Shown here: positions 26,021-35,600 of the stretch, piece after piece
How positions within the stretch are numbered: the stretch's first letter is position 1
How the letters are laid out: each line of letters starts with the position of its first letter
DNA from: Bacteroidales bacterium
Lineage (GTDB): Bacteria; Bacteroidota; Bacteroidia; Bacteroidales; Marinilabiliaceae
Assembly: GCA_012838865.1 (NCBI GenBank)
Contig: DUOK01000098.1
Location: 1-43,240 of the forward strand
Reading direction: 5' to 3'
Length of the DNA: 43,240 bases
Made by a program: the position numbers and the translations under genes
The notes under the pieces: generated by a model
Database searches by the model: none
Seen by the model: only the letters and a program-made list of their open reading frames with translations
What the model was told of the DNA's origin: nothing

Positions 26021-26057
26021 ATAAAAAAGCGGGCGCCCGATGTTTCAAGCGCCCGCT
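26021..26057 (-). terminator. Rho-independent terminator of rimP-nusA-infB
   Basis: On the minus strand a GC-rich hairpin with 9-base arms (26057-26049 and 26036-26028) and a 12-base loop is followed by a run of six T. It starts 26 bases after the infB stop and separates that operon from the tRNA gene. Confidence 0.85.
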
Positions 26058-26082
26058 CTCACTTGGCCCAAAGGGCAGTAGC

Positions 26083-29022
26083 TTAGAGGGTACGACTCAC
26101 CTCTATTTCTTCGTAGGCTTCTACAATGTCGCCTATTTTTATGTCGTTGAAATTGTTGATGTTCAGACCACACTCGTAGCCCGAAACCACCTCTTTCACA
26201 TCGTCTTTAAAGCGCTTGAGCGAGCCCAAATCACCGGTGTAAATAACAATGCCGTCACGTATCAGGCGGATCTTGGAATTTCGCTTGATCTTACCTTCTT
26301 TAACCATACAACCGGCAATGGTGCCGACTTTGGTAATCTTGAAGACTTCGCGTACTTCCACGGTGGAAACAATCTGTTCCTTAATTTCCGGCGAAAGCAT
26401 GCCTTCCATAGCGGCCTTGATTTCTTCGATGGCGTCGTAAATAATGGAGTAGAGACGAATATCGATTTCCTCCTTTTCGGCAATCTTCCGGGCCGCCATA
26501 CTCGGGCGCACCTGGAAACCAATCACAATGGCATTAGATGCAGTGGCCAGCATAATGTCCGACTCGGATATGGCACCTACCGCCTTGTGAATCACATTCA
26601 CCTGAATTTCTTCGGTACTCAGTTTGATCAAGGAATCGGACAAGGCCTCGATGGATCCATCCACGTCGCCCTTCACAATCAGGTTCAGCTCCTGGAAGTT
26701 GCCAATGGCAATTCGTCGGCCAATCTCATCGAGGGTAATGTGCTTTTGGGTACGCATCCCCTGCTCACGCTGCAGCTGCTGACGCTTGTTGGCAATATCC
26801 TTTACTTCCTTCTCACTCTCCAACACATTAAACTTTTCACCGGCCTGAGGTGCTCCATTTAAACCAAGAATAAGCACCGGCTGAGAGGGACCAACCGACT
26901 CAACTTTCTGGTTGCGCTCATTAAACATGGCCTTAACATGGCCATAATAGCTTCCCGTAAGAATGAGGTCGCCTACTTTTAAGGTTCCGGCCTGCACCAA
27001 CATGGTGGCCACGTAACCACGACCTTTGTCCAGTGAAGATTCAATCACACTACCCACAGCTGGTTTATTCGGATTGGCCTTCAACTCGAGCAAATCGGCC
27101 TCCAAAAGCACCTTCTCCAACAGCGATTTGATGTTGGTACCATGCTTCGCGGAGATTTCCTGACTCTGGTACTTTCCACCCCAGTCTTCTACCAGGTAGT
27201 TCATATTGGCCAGCTCTTCCCGTACTTTATCGGGATTGGCACCGGGCACATCTATTTTATTGATGGCAAACACAATGGGCACACCGGCAGCGGTCGCATG
27301 ATTAATGGCTTCTACCGTCTGGGGCATCACATTGTCGTTGGCCGCTACAATAATAATGGCAATATCGGTGACCTGGGCGCCACGTGCACGCATAGCTGTA
27401 AAGGCCTCGTGACCCGGGGTATCCAAAAAGGTGATTTGTCGACCACTTTCCAATTTAACGCTGTAGGCACCAATGTGCTGGGTAATACCCCCTGCCTCAC
27501 CGGCAGTCACGTCGGCCTTACGAATGTAGTCGAGCAAGGAAGTCTTACCGTGGTCAACGTGTCCCATAACCGTAACAATGGCAGGACGCTCCTGCAGATC
27601 GGCCGGATCGTCTTCTTCCTCTACAATGCTGTCGATTACATCGGCACTGACAAACTCCACTTTAAAACCAAACTCCTCACTCACCAGGGCAATGGTTTCG
27701 GCATCCAAACGCTGGTTGATCGACACAAAAAGGCCCAGGCTCATACAGGAGGCAATAATCTGGGTTACCGGCACGTCCATCATATTGGCCAACTCATTGG
27801 CCGTTACAAACTCGGTGGCCTTAATGGTCTGCTTCTCCTCATCCATCCGATCCATTTCGGCCTGATGACGCTGGGAAGCCATGTCGCGCTTATCGCGACG
27901 GTGACGTGAAGCCTTGGACTTGCCCTTGGTGGTCAAACGCGCCAAAGTGTCTTTAATCTGACGTGCCACATCCTCCTCACTGACCTCGGCCCTTACGGGA
28001 CGCTTTTTAACCTTAGGCGCCTTTTTCTTAGCGGCTCCGGCTCCGGCAGCCTGACCCTGACCGGGCTTGCGGTCGCCGGGACGGGAAGCGTCTCCTCCTG
28101 CAGCGGCCTTGTCGCCCACCGCAGCTATATTCACTTTTTCTTTATCCTTTTTAATGCGCTTCCGCTTTTTGCGGCGCGACTTGCGGTCTTCGGCACTACC
28201 TCCTCCATTACGGGAGTCCACCGGCAAATCGATTTTCCCCACTACAGTAGGCCCGGAGAGCTTTCGTACCTGAGTAGGCATGAAATCTTCTTTTTTCTCC
28301 TCCTTTACGGGGGCGGCAGGCTCAGTCTTTGTTGGTTTTTCCGGTGCAGGCGCCTTTTTCTCTTCCGGAACTGCTTTTTCAGCAGCAGGCGCCGCATCGG
28401 CCGACGTGGGCTTGGCAGCAGGTTTTGGGGCCGCTTTGGCGGGAGCATCGAGTTCGATCTTACCCACTACTTTGGGCGCTTCTGCCGGCTTATCCGATTT
28501 CATCGAAATGTGTTCCGGCTCCTTGGGCGCAGCAGGTTTTTTCGCTTCAACCGGTTTTTCTTCCTTCTTTTCCTCCTTTACGGGAGCAGGTTTGGCCGGC
28601 GCCTCAGCGGCGGGCTTCTCTTCCTTCTTCTCCTCTTTGGCAGGCGCGGGAGCAGGTTTGGGCTTACGCAAATCCACCTTGCCAACCACCTTCACTTCGG
28701 GGCCTTTGCGAGCGCGATTCATGATTTCGTCGATGGACACCTTATCGTTCTCTACATCTTCCTCAACCGGCTTGTGGACTGTTTCAATAGATACCGCTTC
28801 CTTCTTTTCCTTTTGCTTGCGCTCAATCAGTTCTTCCGAAGCCTTTTTCACACTCTGGTCTTGTCTGAACTCCTTTTTCAAAAGCTCCACCGTATCTGCG
28901 TCAACCTTGGTATTGGGGTTCATATCGAGCTCAATCCCTTTCTTATGAAGGAATTCGACGATGGTGGAAATACCAACGTTACATTCTCTTGCTACTTTAC
29001 TTAGTCTTTGTCCAACTGCCAT
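26083..29022 (-). CDS. infB: Translation initiation factor IF-2
   Basis: IF-2 is the GTPase that brings initiator tRNA to the small ribosomal subunit. The 979-residue protein has the IF2_N-like start ([20 protein letters not shown]). A long Lys/Glu/Ala/Pro-rich linker with repeated KEEKKEEKP-type segments follows (about residues 90-320). The G domain shows G1 [15 protein letters not shown]3 DTPGHEAF and G4 NKID, and the C-terminal domains bind fMet-tRNA. The ATG at 29022 is preferred to one at 29037 because the IF-2 family starts there. The gene ends near a strong terminator, and the initiator tRNA gene lies just beyond it. Confidence 0.97.
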   Translation of the reverse strand: MAVGQRLSKVARECNVGISTIVEFLHKKGIELDMNPNTKVDADTVELLKKEFRQDQSVKKASEELIERKQKEKKEAVSIETVHKPVEEDVENDKVSIDEIMNRARKGPEVKVVGKVDLRKPKPAPAPAKEEKKEEKPAAEAPAKPAPVKEEKKEEKPVEAKKPAAPKEPEHISMKSDKPAEAPKVVGKIELDAPAKAAPKPAAKPTSADAAPAAEKAVPEEKKAPAPEKPTKTEPAAPVKEEKKEDFMPTQVRKLSGPTVVGKIDLPVDSRNGGGSAEDRKSRRKKRKRIKKDKEKVNIAAVGDKAAAGGDASRPGDRKPGQGQAAGAGAAKKKAPKVKKRPVRAEVSEEDVARQIKDTLARLTTKGKSKASRHRRDKRDMASQRHQAEMDRMDEEKQTIKATEFVTANELANMMDVPVTQIIASCMSLGLFVSINQRLDAETIALVSEEFGFKVEFVSADVIDSIVEEEDDPADLQERPAIVTVMGHVDHGKTSLLDYIRKADVTAGEAGGITQHIGAYSVKLESGRQITFLDTPGHEAFTAMRARGAQVTDIAIIIVAANDNVMPQTVEAINHATAAGVPIVFAINKIDVPGANPDKVREELANMNYLVEDWGGKYQSQEISAKHGTNIKSLLEKVLLEADLLELKANPNKPAVGSVIESSLDKGRGYVATMLVQAGTLKVGDLILTGSYYGHVKAMFNERNQKVESVGPSQPVLILGLNGAPQAGEKFNVLESEKEVKDIANKRQQLQREQGMRTQKHITLDEIGRRIAIGNFQELNLIVKGDVDGSIEALSDSLIKLSTEEIQVNVIHKAVGAISESDIMLATASNAIVIGFQVRPSMAARKIAEKEEIDIRLYSIIYDAIEEIKAAMEGMLSPEIKEQIVSTVEVREVFKITKVGTIAGCMVKEGKIKRNSKIRLIRDGIVIYTGDLGSLKRFKDDVKEVVSGYECGLNINNFNDIKIGDIVEAYEEIEVSRTL

Positions 29023-29097
29023 AAAAGCTACTTTCAATTAAATACAGAAGATGTGATGAGGAATCGGTAAAACGTTTACCCGACAAAGATAGAGGAA

Positions 29098-30339
29098 TTA
29101 TTCAAATTCGGATTTCAATATTGAAATGACGTGTTGAATGGTCTCTTCTTCGAGGTCGGTACGCTTAGCCAAATCATCCATCGGCAAATCGAGCACCGAC
29201 TTAGCGGTGTCGCAACCAATGGCCTTAAAGGCATCCAGTACCCAGGCATCAATTTCATCTGAAAACTCATCCAGAGAAACGTCTTCCTCTTCTTCTTCCT
29301 CTTCGGTTTCACGATAAACATCCAGCTCGTATCCACACAACTGACTGGCCAGACGAATGTTGAGTCCGCCCTTACCAATGGCTTTGGATACTTCTTCAGG
29401 ATCGAGATAAACCTGGGCCCTGCCCAGATCTTCCAGAATCTTAATGCTGTTTACCTTCGCGGGATTCAAGGCCCGTTGAATAAACAGCTGAATGTTGGTC
29501 GTATAATTTATTACATCAATATTCTCGTTACGCAATTCGCGCACAATGCCGTGGATGCGTGAGCCCTTCATGCCCACACAGGCACCCACCGGGTCAATGC
29601 GGTCGTCGTACGACTCCACCGCCACCTTGGCGCGCTCTCCGGGCTGACGAACAATTTTCTTAATGGTAATGAGTCCGTCGTTGATCTCGGGTACTTCCAG
29701 CTCAAACAAACGCTCCAGAAACACTTCGGCAGTTCGCGACAACACAATAAAAGGATTGTTGTTGCGAATGTCCACCTTAGCCACTACGGCACGGATACTG
29801 TCGCCCTTGCGAAAGAAGTCGCCGGGAATCTGCTCCGTTTTGGGCAGAATCAGCTCATTGCCCTCATCGTCGAGCACCAGCATTTCCCGCTTCCAAATCT
29901 GATACACCTCACCGGTAATGATCTCACCAATGCGTTCCTTGTATTTGTTAAAAACGGCATCCTTCTGCAACTCCATAATCCGTGCGGAGAGGTTCTGACG
30001 GAGACTCAGAATGGCACGGCGACCAAAATCGAGGAATTTCACCTCATCGGTCACCTCTTCACCCAGTTCGTAATCCTCGTCTATCTTTTTAGCCTCACTC
30101 AGGGCAATCTGCAAGTTCTCATCCTCTACTTCGCCATCGGCCACCACCTCGCGGTTGCGCCATATTTCGAAGTCGCCCTTATCGGTATTGATGATGACGT
30201 CAAAATTATCGTCGGTACCAAAAAGTTTTACCAGCACACTTCTGAAAGCGTCTTCCAGTACCCGAATCAGAGTTACGCGGTCGATGTTTTTCAACTCCTT
30301 AAACTCCGAAAATGTATCGATCAAATTTATATGTTCCAT
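29098..30339 (-). CDS. nusA: Transcription termination/antitermination factor NusA
   Basis: NusA binds RNA polymerase and nascent RNA and modulates pausing and termination. The 413-residue protein has the N-terminal polymerase-binding domain, then an S1 domain (IGEIITGEVYQIWKREMLVL) and two KH domains (VGACVGMKGSRIHGIVREL; AIGKGGLNIRLASQLCGYEL). A very acidic stretch (about residues 348-362) precedes a short C-terminal helical part. It lacks the two full acidic repeats of E. coli NusA, as is usual outside Proteobacteria. It lies 23 bases after rimP and 75 bases before infB. Confidence 0.96.
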   Translation of the reverse strand: MEHINLIDTFSEFKELKNIDRVTLIRVLEDAFRSVLVKLFGTDDNFDVIINTDKGDFEIWRNREVVADGEVEDENLQIALSEAKKIDEDYELGEEVTDEVKFLDFGRRAILSLRQNLSARIMELQKDAVFNKYKERIGEIITGEVYQIWKREMLVLDDEGNELILPKTEQIPGDFFRKGDSIRAVVAKVDIRNNNPFIVLSRTAEVFLERLFELEVPEINDGLITIKKIVRQPGERAKVAVESYDDRIDPVGACVGMKGSRIHGIVRELRNENIDVINYTTNIQLFIQRALNPAKVNSIKILEDLGRAQVYLDPEEVSKAIGKGGLNIRLASQLCGYELDVYRETEEEEEEEDVSLDEFSDEIDAWVLDAFKAIGCDTAKSVLDLPMDDLAKRTDLEEETIQHVISILKSEFE

Positions 30340-30362
30340 GCCTTATTGGTATATAAGCGGGA

Positions 30363-30827
30363 TTAAAACTTCAATTCTTCCTTAACAGATTTAACGTCTT
30401 CAAAATTAAAGGTGTGCTCGTAAACCTGCAACTCTTTTTTCTTCTTCCCCTCGGGCTTCACCATTTTTTCCTCCTTCACCACAAAACCGGTCTCTGTAAC
30501 CGTGGTCAATTCGCCACGATACTTCATCCCGCTTTTGGCCACCACCTCAACCGTGCGACCCACATTTTTCACAAACTGGCGGTGCACTTTAAAAGGCTGC
30601 CCGATACCCGGAGAAGAAACCTCCAGTTCATAATCTTCGGTTTCACGGTCCAGCGACTGCTCAATCAATCTGGAAATACCCACACAATACTCAATGGGAA
30701 TACCCTGATCCCCGTCGAGCAAAACCACGATGCGGTTGGAAGGCTTTACCTCCACATCCACAACAAAGTAGCCGTCCCCGGCAACTTTATCCTCTATCAA
30801 AGTCCTGACTTGCGTAGTCCCTATCAT
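30363..30827 (-). CDS. rimP: Ribosome maturation factor RimP
   Basis: RimP helps assemble the 30S ribosomal subunit. From the ATG at 30827 the 154-residue protein matches the family: VVLLDGDQGIPIEYCVGISR in the N-terminal domain, then YELEVSSPGIGQPFKVHRQF, and a C-terminal Sm-like barrel (KYRGELTTVTETGFVV). The frame is open upstream to 31037, but those residues run through the promoter and into the divergent gene, so the shorter start was chosen. It heads the classic rimP-nusA-infB operon. Confidence 0.95.
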   Translation of the reverse strand: MIGTTQVRTLIEDKVAGDGYFVVDVEVKPSNRIVVLLDGDQGIPIEYCVGISRLIEQSLDRETEDYELEVSSPGIGQPFKVHRQFVKNVGRTVEVVAKSGMKYRGELTTVTETGFVVKEEKMVKPEGKKKKELQVYEHTFNFEDVKSVKEELKF

Positions 30828-30905
30828 AAACAGCCACTTAATTACAAAACCGGGAACAAAATGGGGGACACAAAGTCCCCCAGCTGTTCCGGTACGAAAT
30901 CTGCG

Positions 30906-30937
30906 CAAATGTAAAGAGGAATAAGTTATTTTCCAAA
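30906..30937 (-). promoter_or_regulatory. Promoter of rimP-nusA-infB
   Basis: The best promoter match in the window. On the minus strand TTTG (30937-30934) is followed after 20 bases by TACATTTG (30913-30906). Both elements match the Bacteroidota -33/-7 consensus exactly. It lies 79 bases before the rimP ATG. Confidence 0.65.
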
Positions 30938-30975
30938 CTTTTACCCCCGCAAATAAGGAGATGCGCCGTTTTTTG

Positions 30976-30983
30976 TATCTTTG
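30976..30983 (+). promoter_or_regulatory. TATCTTTG -7 box before ThiL-like gene
   Basis: This full TAnnTTTG match lies 32 bases upstream of the ATG at 31016 and points away from the rimP promoter, so the two operons are divergently transcribed from a region of about 190 bases. No clear -33 TTTG is visible. Confidence 0.5.
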
Positions 30984-31015
30984 GTCGCTTTTACCAAACC
31001 AGAAAAGAATTTGAG

Positions 31016-32053
31016 ATGAGTGAGCAGGGAAAATCATTGAACGACCTGGGTCTTTACGGCCTTATTGAACACGTCAACCAAAAAGTAGCCGAAACGCAAG
31101 AAAAGGCTGCCGGTCCGGACAGCGGCGACGACGCCGCCGCCCTGACCGAAAATCCGGAAATTCTGCAAGCCGGCACCCTGCTGCTCGAAGGCATCCACTT
31201 CGACCTCACCTACACCCCCCTGCAACACCTCGGCTTTAAAGCCGTAACCATAGCCATCAGCGACCTGCTGGCCATGAATGCCCGCCCGGTGCAACTCAGT
31301 CTCAACCTGGGCATCAGTCAAAAGATAAACCTCGACATGATCGATCAATTTGTGGAAGGTCTTTTGGCCGCCTGCACGCTTTATGGGCTACGCCTGGCCG
31401 GCTTTAAACCCGTCCCTTCCCTCACCGGCTTCACCATTGCCCTGCAGGCCACAGGAAAAGCAGCCCCGGGGGAACAGGTTCTGCGTTCCACCGCCCGGGA
31501 AAACGAAGTCTTGCTGGTAAGTGGCGACCTGGGTGGCGCCCTCATGGGCCTGCACCTGCTGGAACGCGAAAAACGCGTACTCAAAGACAACCAGGAAAGC
31601 CAGCCGGATTTTGGCAACAACGACTACGTATTGCAAAGGCAGCTGAAACCCATGGCCCGCACGACTGTTGTCGAAAAGCTGCGACAACTGGGCTTGAAAC
31701 CGGGCGCCATGACCGTGGTCACCGAAGGACTGGCCACCGCCACCCGCCTGCTTTGCAAAGCCTCCCATAAAGGCTGCCGGCTGCATGAAGAAAAAATCCC
31801 CCTGCACCAAAGCACCCTCAAAGCCGCCGCCGAACTCAACTACAATCCGCTGATTGCGGCACTCAACGGCGGGGAAGACTACGAGCTTTTGCTGACCCTG
31901 CCGGCCGAGGACTTTGAAAAAAACCGCGAAGCCCTTGAGGAAGTACTGCATCCCATCGGCTACATTTGCGCCCCCGAAAAAGCCTGTCGCATGATCAGTC
32001 GCAGCGGCGAAGAAATCGACCTTAAAGCCCGTGGCTGGGGCAACAACCAATAA
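31016..32053 (+). CDS. ThiL-like protein (AIR synthase fold) with altered catalytic residues
   Basis: The 345-residue protein aligns over its whole length with Bacteroidota thiamine-monophosphate kinase, ThiL. Shared blocks are GDDAAA (37-42), [22 protein letters not shown] (82-91), [19 protein letters not shown] and [15 protein letters not shown]. Several acidic residues expected in the ATP/Mg site are changed, judged against the family pattern I recall. The TTD before LLxEG is AGT (52-54). The GGDTT motif is GFKPV (129-133), which removes its Asp. The DISDG motif is VVTEG (234-238). A thiamine-phosphate kinase activity is therefore doubtful; it may bind ligand without catalysis or have another role. 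It starts the run with ruvA and sprA, ending 11 bases before ruvA. Confidence 0.8.
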   Translation: MSEQGKSLNDLGLYGLIEHVNQKVAETQEKAAGPDSGDDAAALTENPEILQAGTLLLEGIHFDLTYTPLQHLGFKAVTIAISDLLAMNARPVQLSLNLGISQKINLDMIDQFVEGLLAACTLYGLRLAGFKPVPSLTGFTIALQATGKAAPGEQVLRSTARENEVLLVSGDLGGALMGLHLLEREKRVLKDNQESQPDFGNNDYVLQRQLKPMARTTVVEKLRQLGLKPGAMTVVTEGLATATRLLCKASHKGCRLHEEKIPLHQSTLKAAAELNYNPLIAALNGGEDYELLLTLPAEDFEKNREALEEVLHPIGYICAPEKACRMISRSGEEIDLKARGWGNNQ

Positions 32054-32064
32054 AAAAAGGCAAC

Positions 32065-32646
32065 ATGTACGAATACATCTCAGGAAAAATAGTCGAAAGC
32101 AGTCCCACCCACGTCGTCCTCGAAAACAACGGACTGGGCTACTTCATCAACATTTCGCTGAACACCTATGCAGCGGTAAAGGAACTGAAAGAAACCACCC
32201 TGCTGGTGCATGAGCACATCCGTGAAGACGCCCATTTGCTCTACGGCTTTCACGAACGGGGCGAGCGCGAACTGTTTCAGCAGCTCATCTCCGTTTCGGG
32301 CATCGGTGCCAACACCGCCCGCATGATGCTCTCCTCTCTGCCTCCGGCCGAACTCCGTGCCGCCATCCTGAGCGAAAACACCGCCCAGCTGAAAAGCATA
32401 AAGGGCATCGGACTCAAAACCGCCCAACGGGTCATCGTGGACCTCAAAGACAAGCTCGGCAAGGAAGGGGCCGACCAAAAATTATTTGCCGTGGCAGACA
32501 ATACCATACGAGATGAAGCGTTATCTGCTTTAGTTATGCTGGGCTTTGCCCGCGCTGCCTCGCAAAAGGCCGTGGACAAGATTCTGGCCACTGAGCCGGG
32601 AGCACGAGTGGAGCAAGTGATTAAACTGGCACTGAAAATGATGTAG
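32065..32646 (+). CDS. ruvA: Holliday junction branch migration protein RuvA
   Basis: RuvA binds Holliday junctions as a tetramer and loads the RuvB motor. The 193 residues show the N-terminal OB-fold ([20 protein letters not shown]) and two helix-hairpin-helix motifs ([36 protein letters not shown]). The C-terminal RuvB-binding domain follows ([20 protein letters not shown]). RuvA next to sprA is a recurrent order in Bacteroidota. sprA starts 36 bases downstream. Confidence 0.96.
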   Translation: MYEYISGKIVESSPTHVVLENNGLGYFINISLNTYAAVKELKETTLLVHEHIREDAHLLYGFHERGERELFQQLISVSGIGANTARMMLSSLPPAELRAAILSENTAQLKSIKGIGLKTAQRVIVDLKDKLGKEGADQKLFAVADNTIRDEALSALVMLGFARAASQKAVDKILATEPGARVEQVIKLALKMM

Positions 32647-32682
32647 CGCCTTACCGGCAATGCCCCTTAAAGCCTTTATCCT

Positions 32683-35600
32683 TTGAAGACAAAGATCAGA
32701 TATCGCTTACTCATCCCGCTTTTGGCCTTTTTGGCCGTTATGGCCGTAGCCAGCGACCATCTTCCGGGCACAGTGCACAGCAACAACTGGCAAAGTCCCG
32801 AAGGACAGGGACTGGACGAAAGTCCCGACCCGCAGCGCATCAATCCCCCCACACAGGGACTTCCGCCCGTTCTGGAAAAGGATAAGGACCCAATAAGTCT
32901 GCCCGACCCCAACAACGTCAGCTACTCGGCCGAATACGACCCGGCTACCGGTATGGTCACCGTGTACCGAAAAATCGGAAACATTGCCGTTCGCCTGCCC
33001 TACACCATGACGCTGGAAGAGTACAACCAGCATGAACTGCGCAACTCCATGCAAAACTACTGGAGTGCCCAGACCAGCGATCAGGAGGCAGCCGGAGACG
33101 ACCAGTTTGGCCGCTTTCGGGTAGGCGGAGAAGCCTTTGAAACCGTATTCGGCAGCAACGTCATCAACATTCGCCCCCAGGGCATCGCCGAACTCAGTCT
33201 GGGTGTCCGCACCACCAAAATCGACAACCCCACCCTGCAAGAGCGCATGCGCAAGACCACCACCTTCGATTTTGATCAGCGCATTCAAATGAACATCCAG
33301 GGCACCATTGGCGATAGGTTGAAACTGGGCATCAACTACAATACCGAAGCCACCTTCGATTTTGAAAACCAAATCAGTCTGGAATACACCGGCAAGGAAG
33401 ACGACATCATCAAAAATATTGAAGCCGGAAACGTCAGCCTCTCCCTGCCCGGAACCCTCATTACAGGAAGCCAGAGTCTTTTTGGGGTAAAGACCGAAAT
33501 GCAATTCGGCAAGCTCAACGTGCAGACCATCTTTTCGCAACAAAAAGGAGAGACCTCCGTCATGAACATCCAGGGCGGCGCCCAGACCCAGGATTTTGAA
33601 GTGGCAGCCAACGAGTACGACCGCAACCGACATTTCTTTCTGTCGCACGTCTTTAAGGACCAGTTTGACCGGGCCATGGCCGACCTGCCCGTGGTCAATT
33701 CGCCCTTCAACATCAATCGTGTCGAAGTCTGGATCACCAACCGCTCGGGCGACTTTGAAAGGGCACGCAACATTGTTGCCTTTAGTGACCTGGGGGAGGG
33801 ACTCCCCAACATGGAAAAGCCCAACACCTGGAACGGTCAGCCCAACGTACGCCATCCACACAACAACGCCAACGAAATCTACCGGCGTATGACCAACGAA
33901 TACAGCGGCATACGCGACATCAATCAGAGCACCACCATCCTGTCGGCCATTCCTTCGGCCGACAATACGCCCTTTACCACGGCGCGCGACTATGAACGCA
34001 TTGAGAACGCCCGCCTGCTGCCCCAGTCGGAATACACCCTCAACAGCAAACTCGGTTACATCTCCCTGAACAGTCAGCTCAACGCCGATGAAGTCCTTGC
34101 CGTGGCCTACGAATACACCTACAACGGAGAAGTCTACCGCGTTGGAGAATTCAGCAACAGCGGCATTGAAGCCCCTCAAACCCTCCTCCTCAAACTGCTG
34201 AAGGGCACCAACCTGTCGCCCCGCATGAAAAACTGGCAGTTGATGATGAAAAACATTTACTCCATCGGAGCCTACCAGGTGAGCGACAGCGATTTCCGTC
34301 TCAACGTGGTGTATATGAACGACTCGGTGGGCACCCATCTGAATGTATTTACCGAAGAAGGCGCACAAAACGGCCAGCTCTACCTGAGCCTGCTGGGTCT
34401 CGACAAACTCAACAAGCAGTTGGAGCCCTACCCCGACGGGACCTTCGACTTTGTTCCGGGCTATACCATTATTCCGGGCCAGGGGCGCATCATTTTCCCG
34501 GTCCTTGAACCCTTTGGCCGCCACATGGAGGCGCAACTGCAGGATGTACCTGCCAACCTGCGCGAAAAATACATTTTTAAGGAGCTGTACGACTCTACGC
34601 TTACCGTGGCCAGCCAAACGGCCGAAAAAAACAAATACCGGCTTACCGGCTCCTACAAATCTTCAGGTGGGGCCGAAATCTCCCTCAATGCCTTCAACAT
34701 TCCCAGAGGGTCGGTGGTGGTGACCGCGGGCGGCTTGCGCCTCACCGAAAATGTAGATTACTCGGTGGACTATACCTCGGGGCGCATCCGCATCCTCAAC
34801 GAAGGTCTGATGGAATCGGGCACACCCATTCAGGTGGCCCTCGAAAGTCAATCGCTCTTTAACCTGCAGACCAAAACTTTGCTGGGTACCCATTTCGACT
34901 ACCGTTTCAGCGAAAACTTTAATGTAGGCGCCACCGTCATGCACTTGCGTGAGCGACCGCTCACGCAAAAAGTAGGCTTTGGCGATGAGCCCATCGCCAA
35001 CACGATATGGGGCCTCAACACTTCGTGGTACACGCCCTCGAACTTCATCACCACCCTCATCGATAAGCTGCCTTTGGTGGAGACCAAGACCCCCTCCTCG
35101 GTCAGCTTCGAAGCCGAATTTGCCCACCTTGTGCCGGGTCACCCCAGTGTTATTGAAAAAGAAGGAACGGCCTACATCGATGATTTTGAAGGCACCAAAA
35201 TCCCCATCAGCATGAAACAAAGGGATGCCTGGCATCTGGCCAGCACCCCGCAGGGACAAGCAGATAAATTTCCTCAGGCCGGAACCATCAACGACCTGCG
35301 TTACGGTTACGAACGGGCACGACTGGCCTGGTACCACATCGACCCCCTCTTTACCAGGACCAGCACCCTGACCCCCGACCACATTCGTCGCGACAAAGAC
35401 CAGCTTTCGAATCATTACGTACGTGAGGTTTACGAACGGGAAATCTTTCCCAACCGCAACCCGGCCTACGGCGAACCCACCAACATCTCGGTCCTCAACC
35501 TGGCCTACTACCCCGAGGAGCGCGGGCCCTACAACTTCAACCCCAACCTCGACTTCCACGGTCGCCTGACCCAGCCACGTACTTCGTGGGGAGGCATCAT

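Noticed and set aside
28200-28950. Repeated KEEKKEEKP-type segments in infB as a tandem-repeat element
   Set aside because: A low-complexity charged linker is normal in the N-terminal part of IF-2 and varies in length between species.
32676-32685. TATCCTTTG as a -7 promoter box for sprA
   Set aside because: The spacing has one base too many for TAnnTTTG, and it overlaps the proposed start codon.
34945-34968. Perfect 10-base-arm hairpin inside sprA followed by an A-run
   Set aside because: It lies in the conserved coding segment HLRERPLTQKVGF and has no T-run in the direction of transcription, so protein coding explains it.
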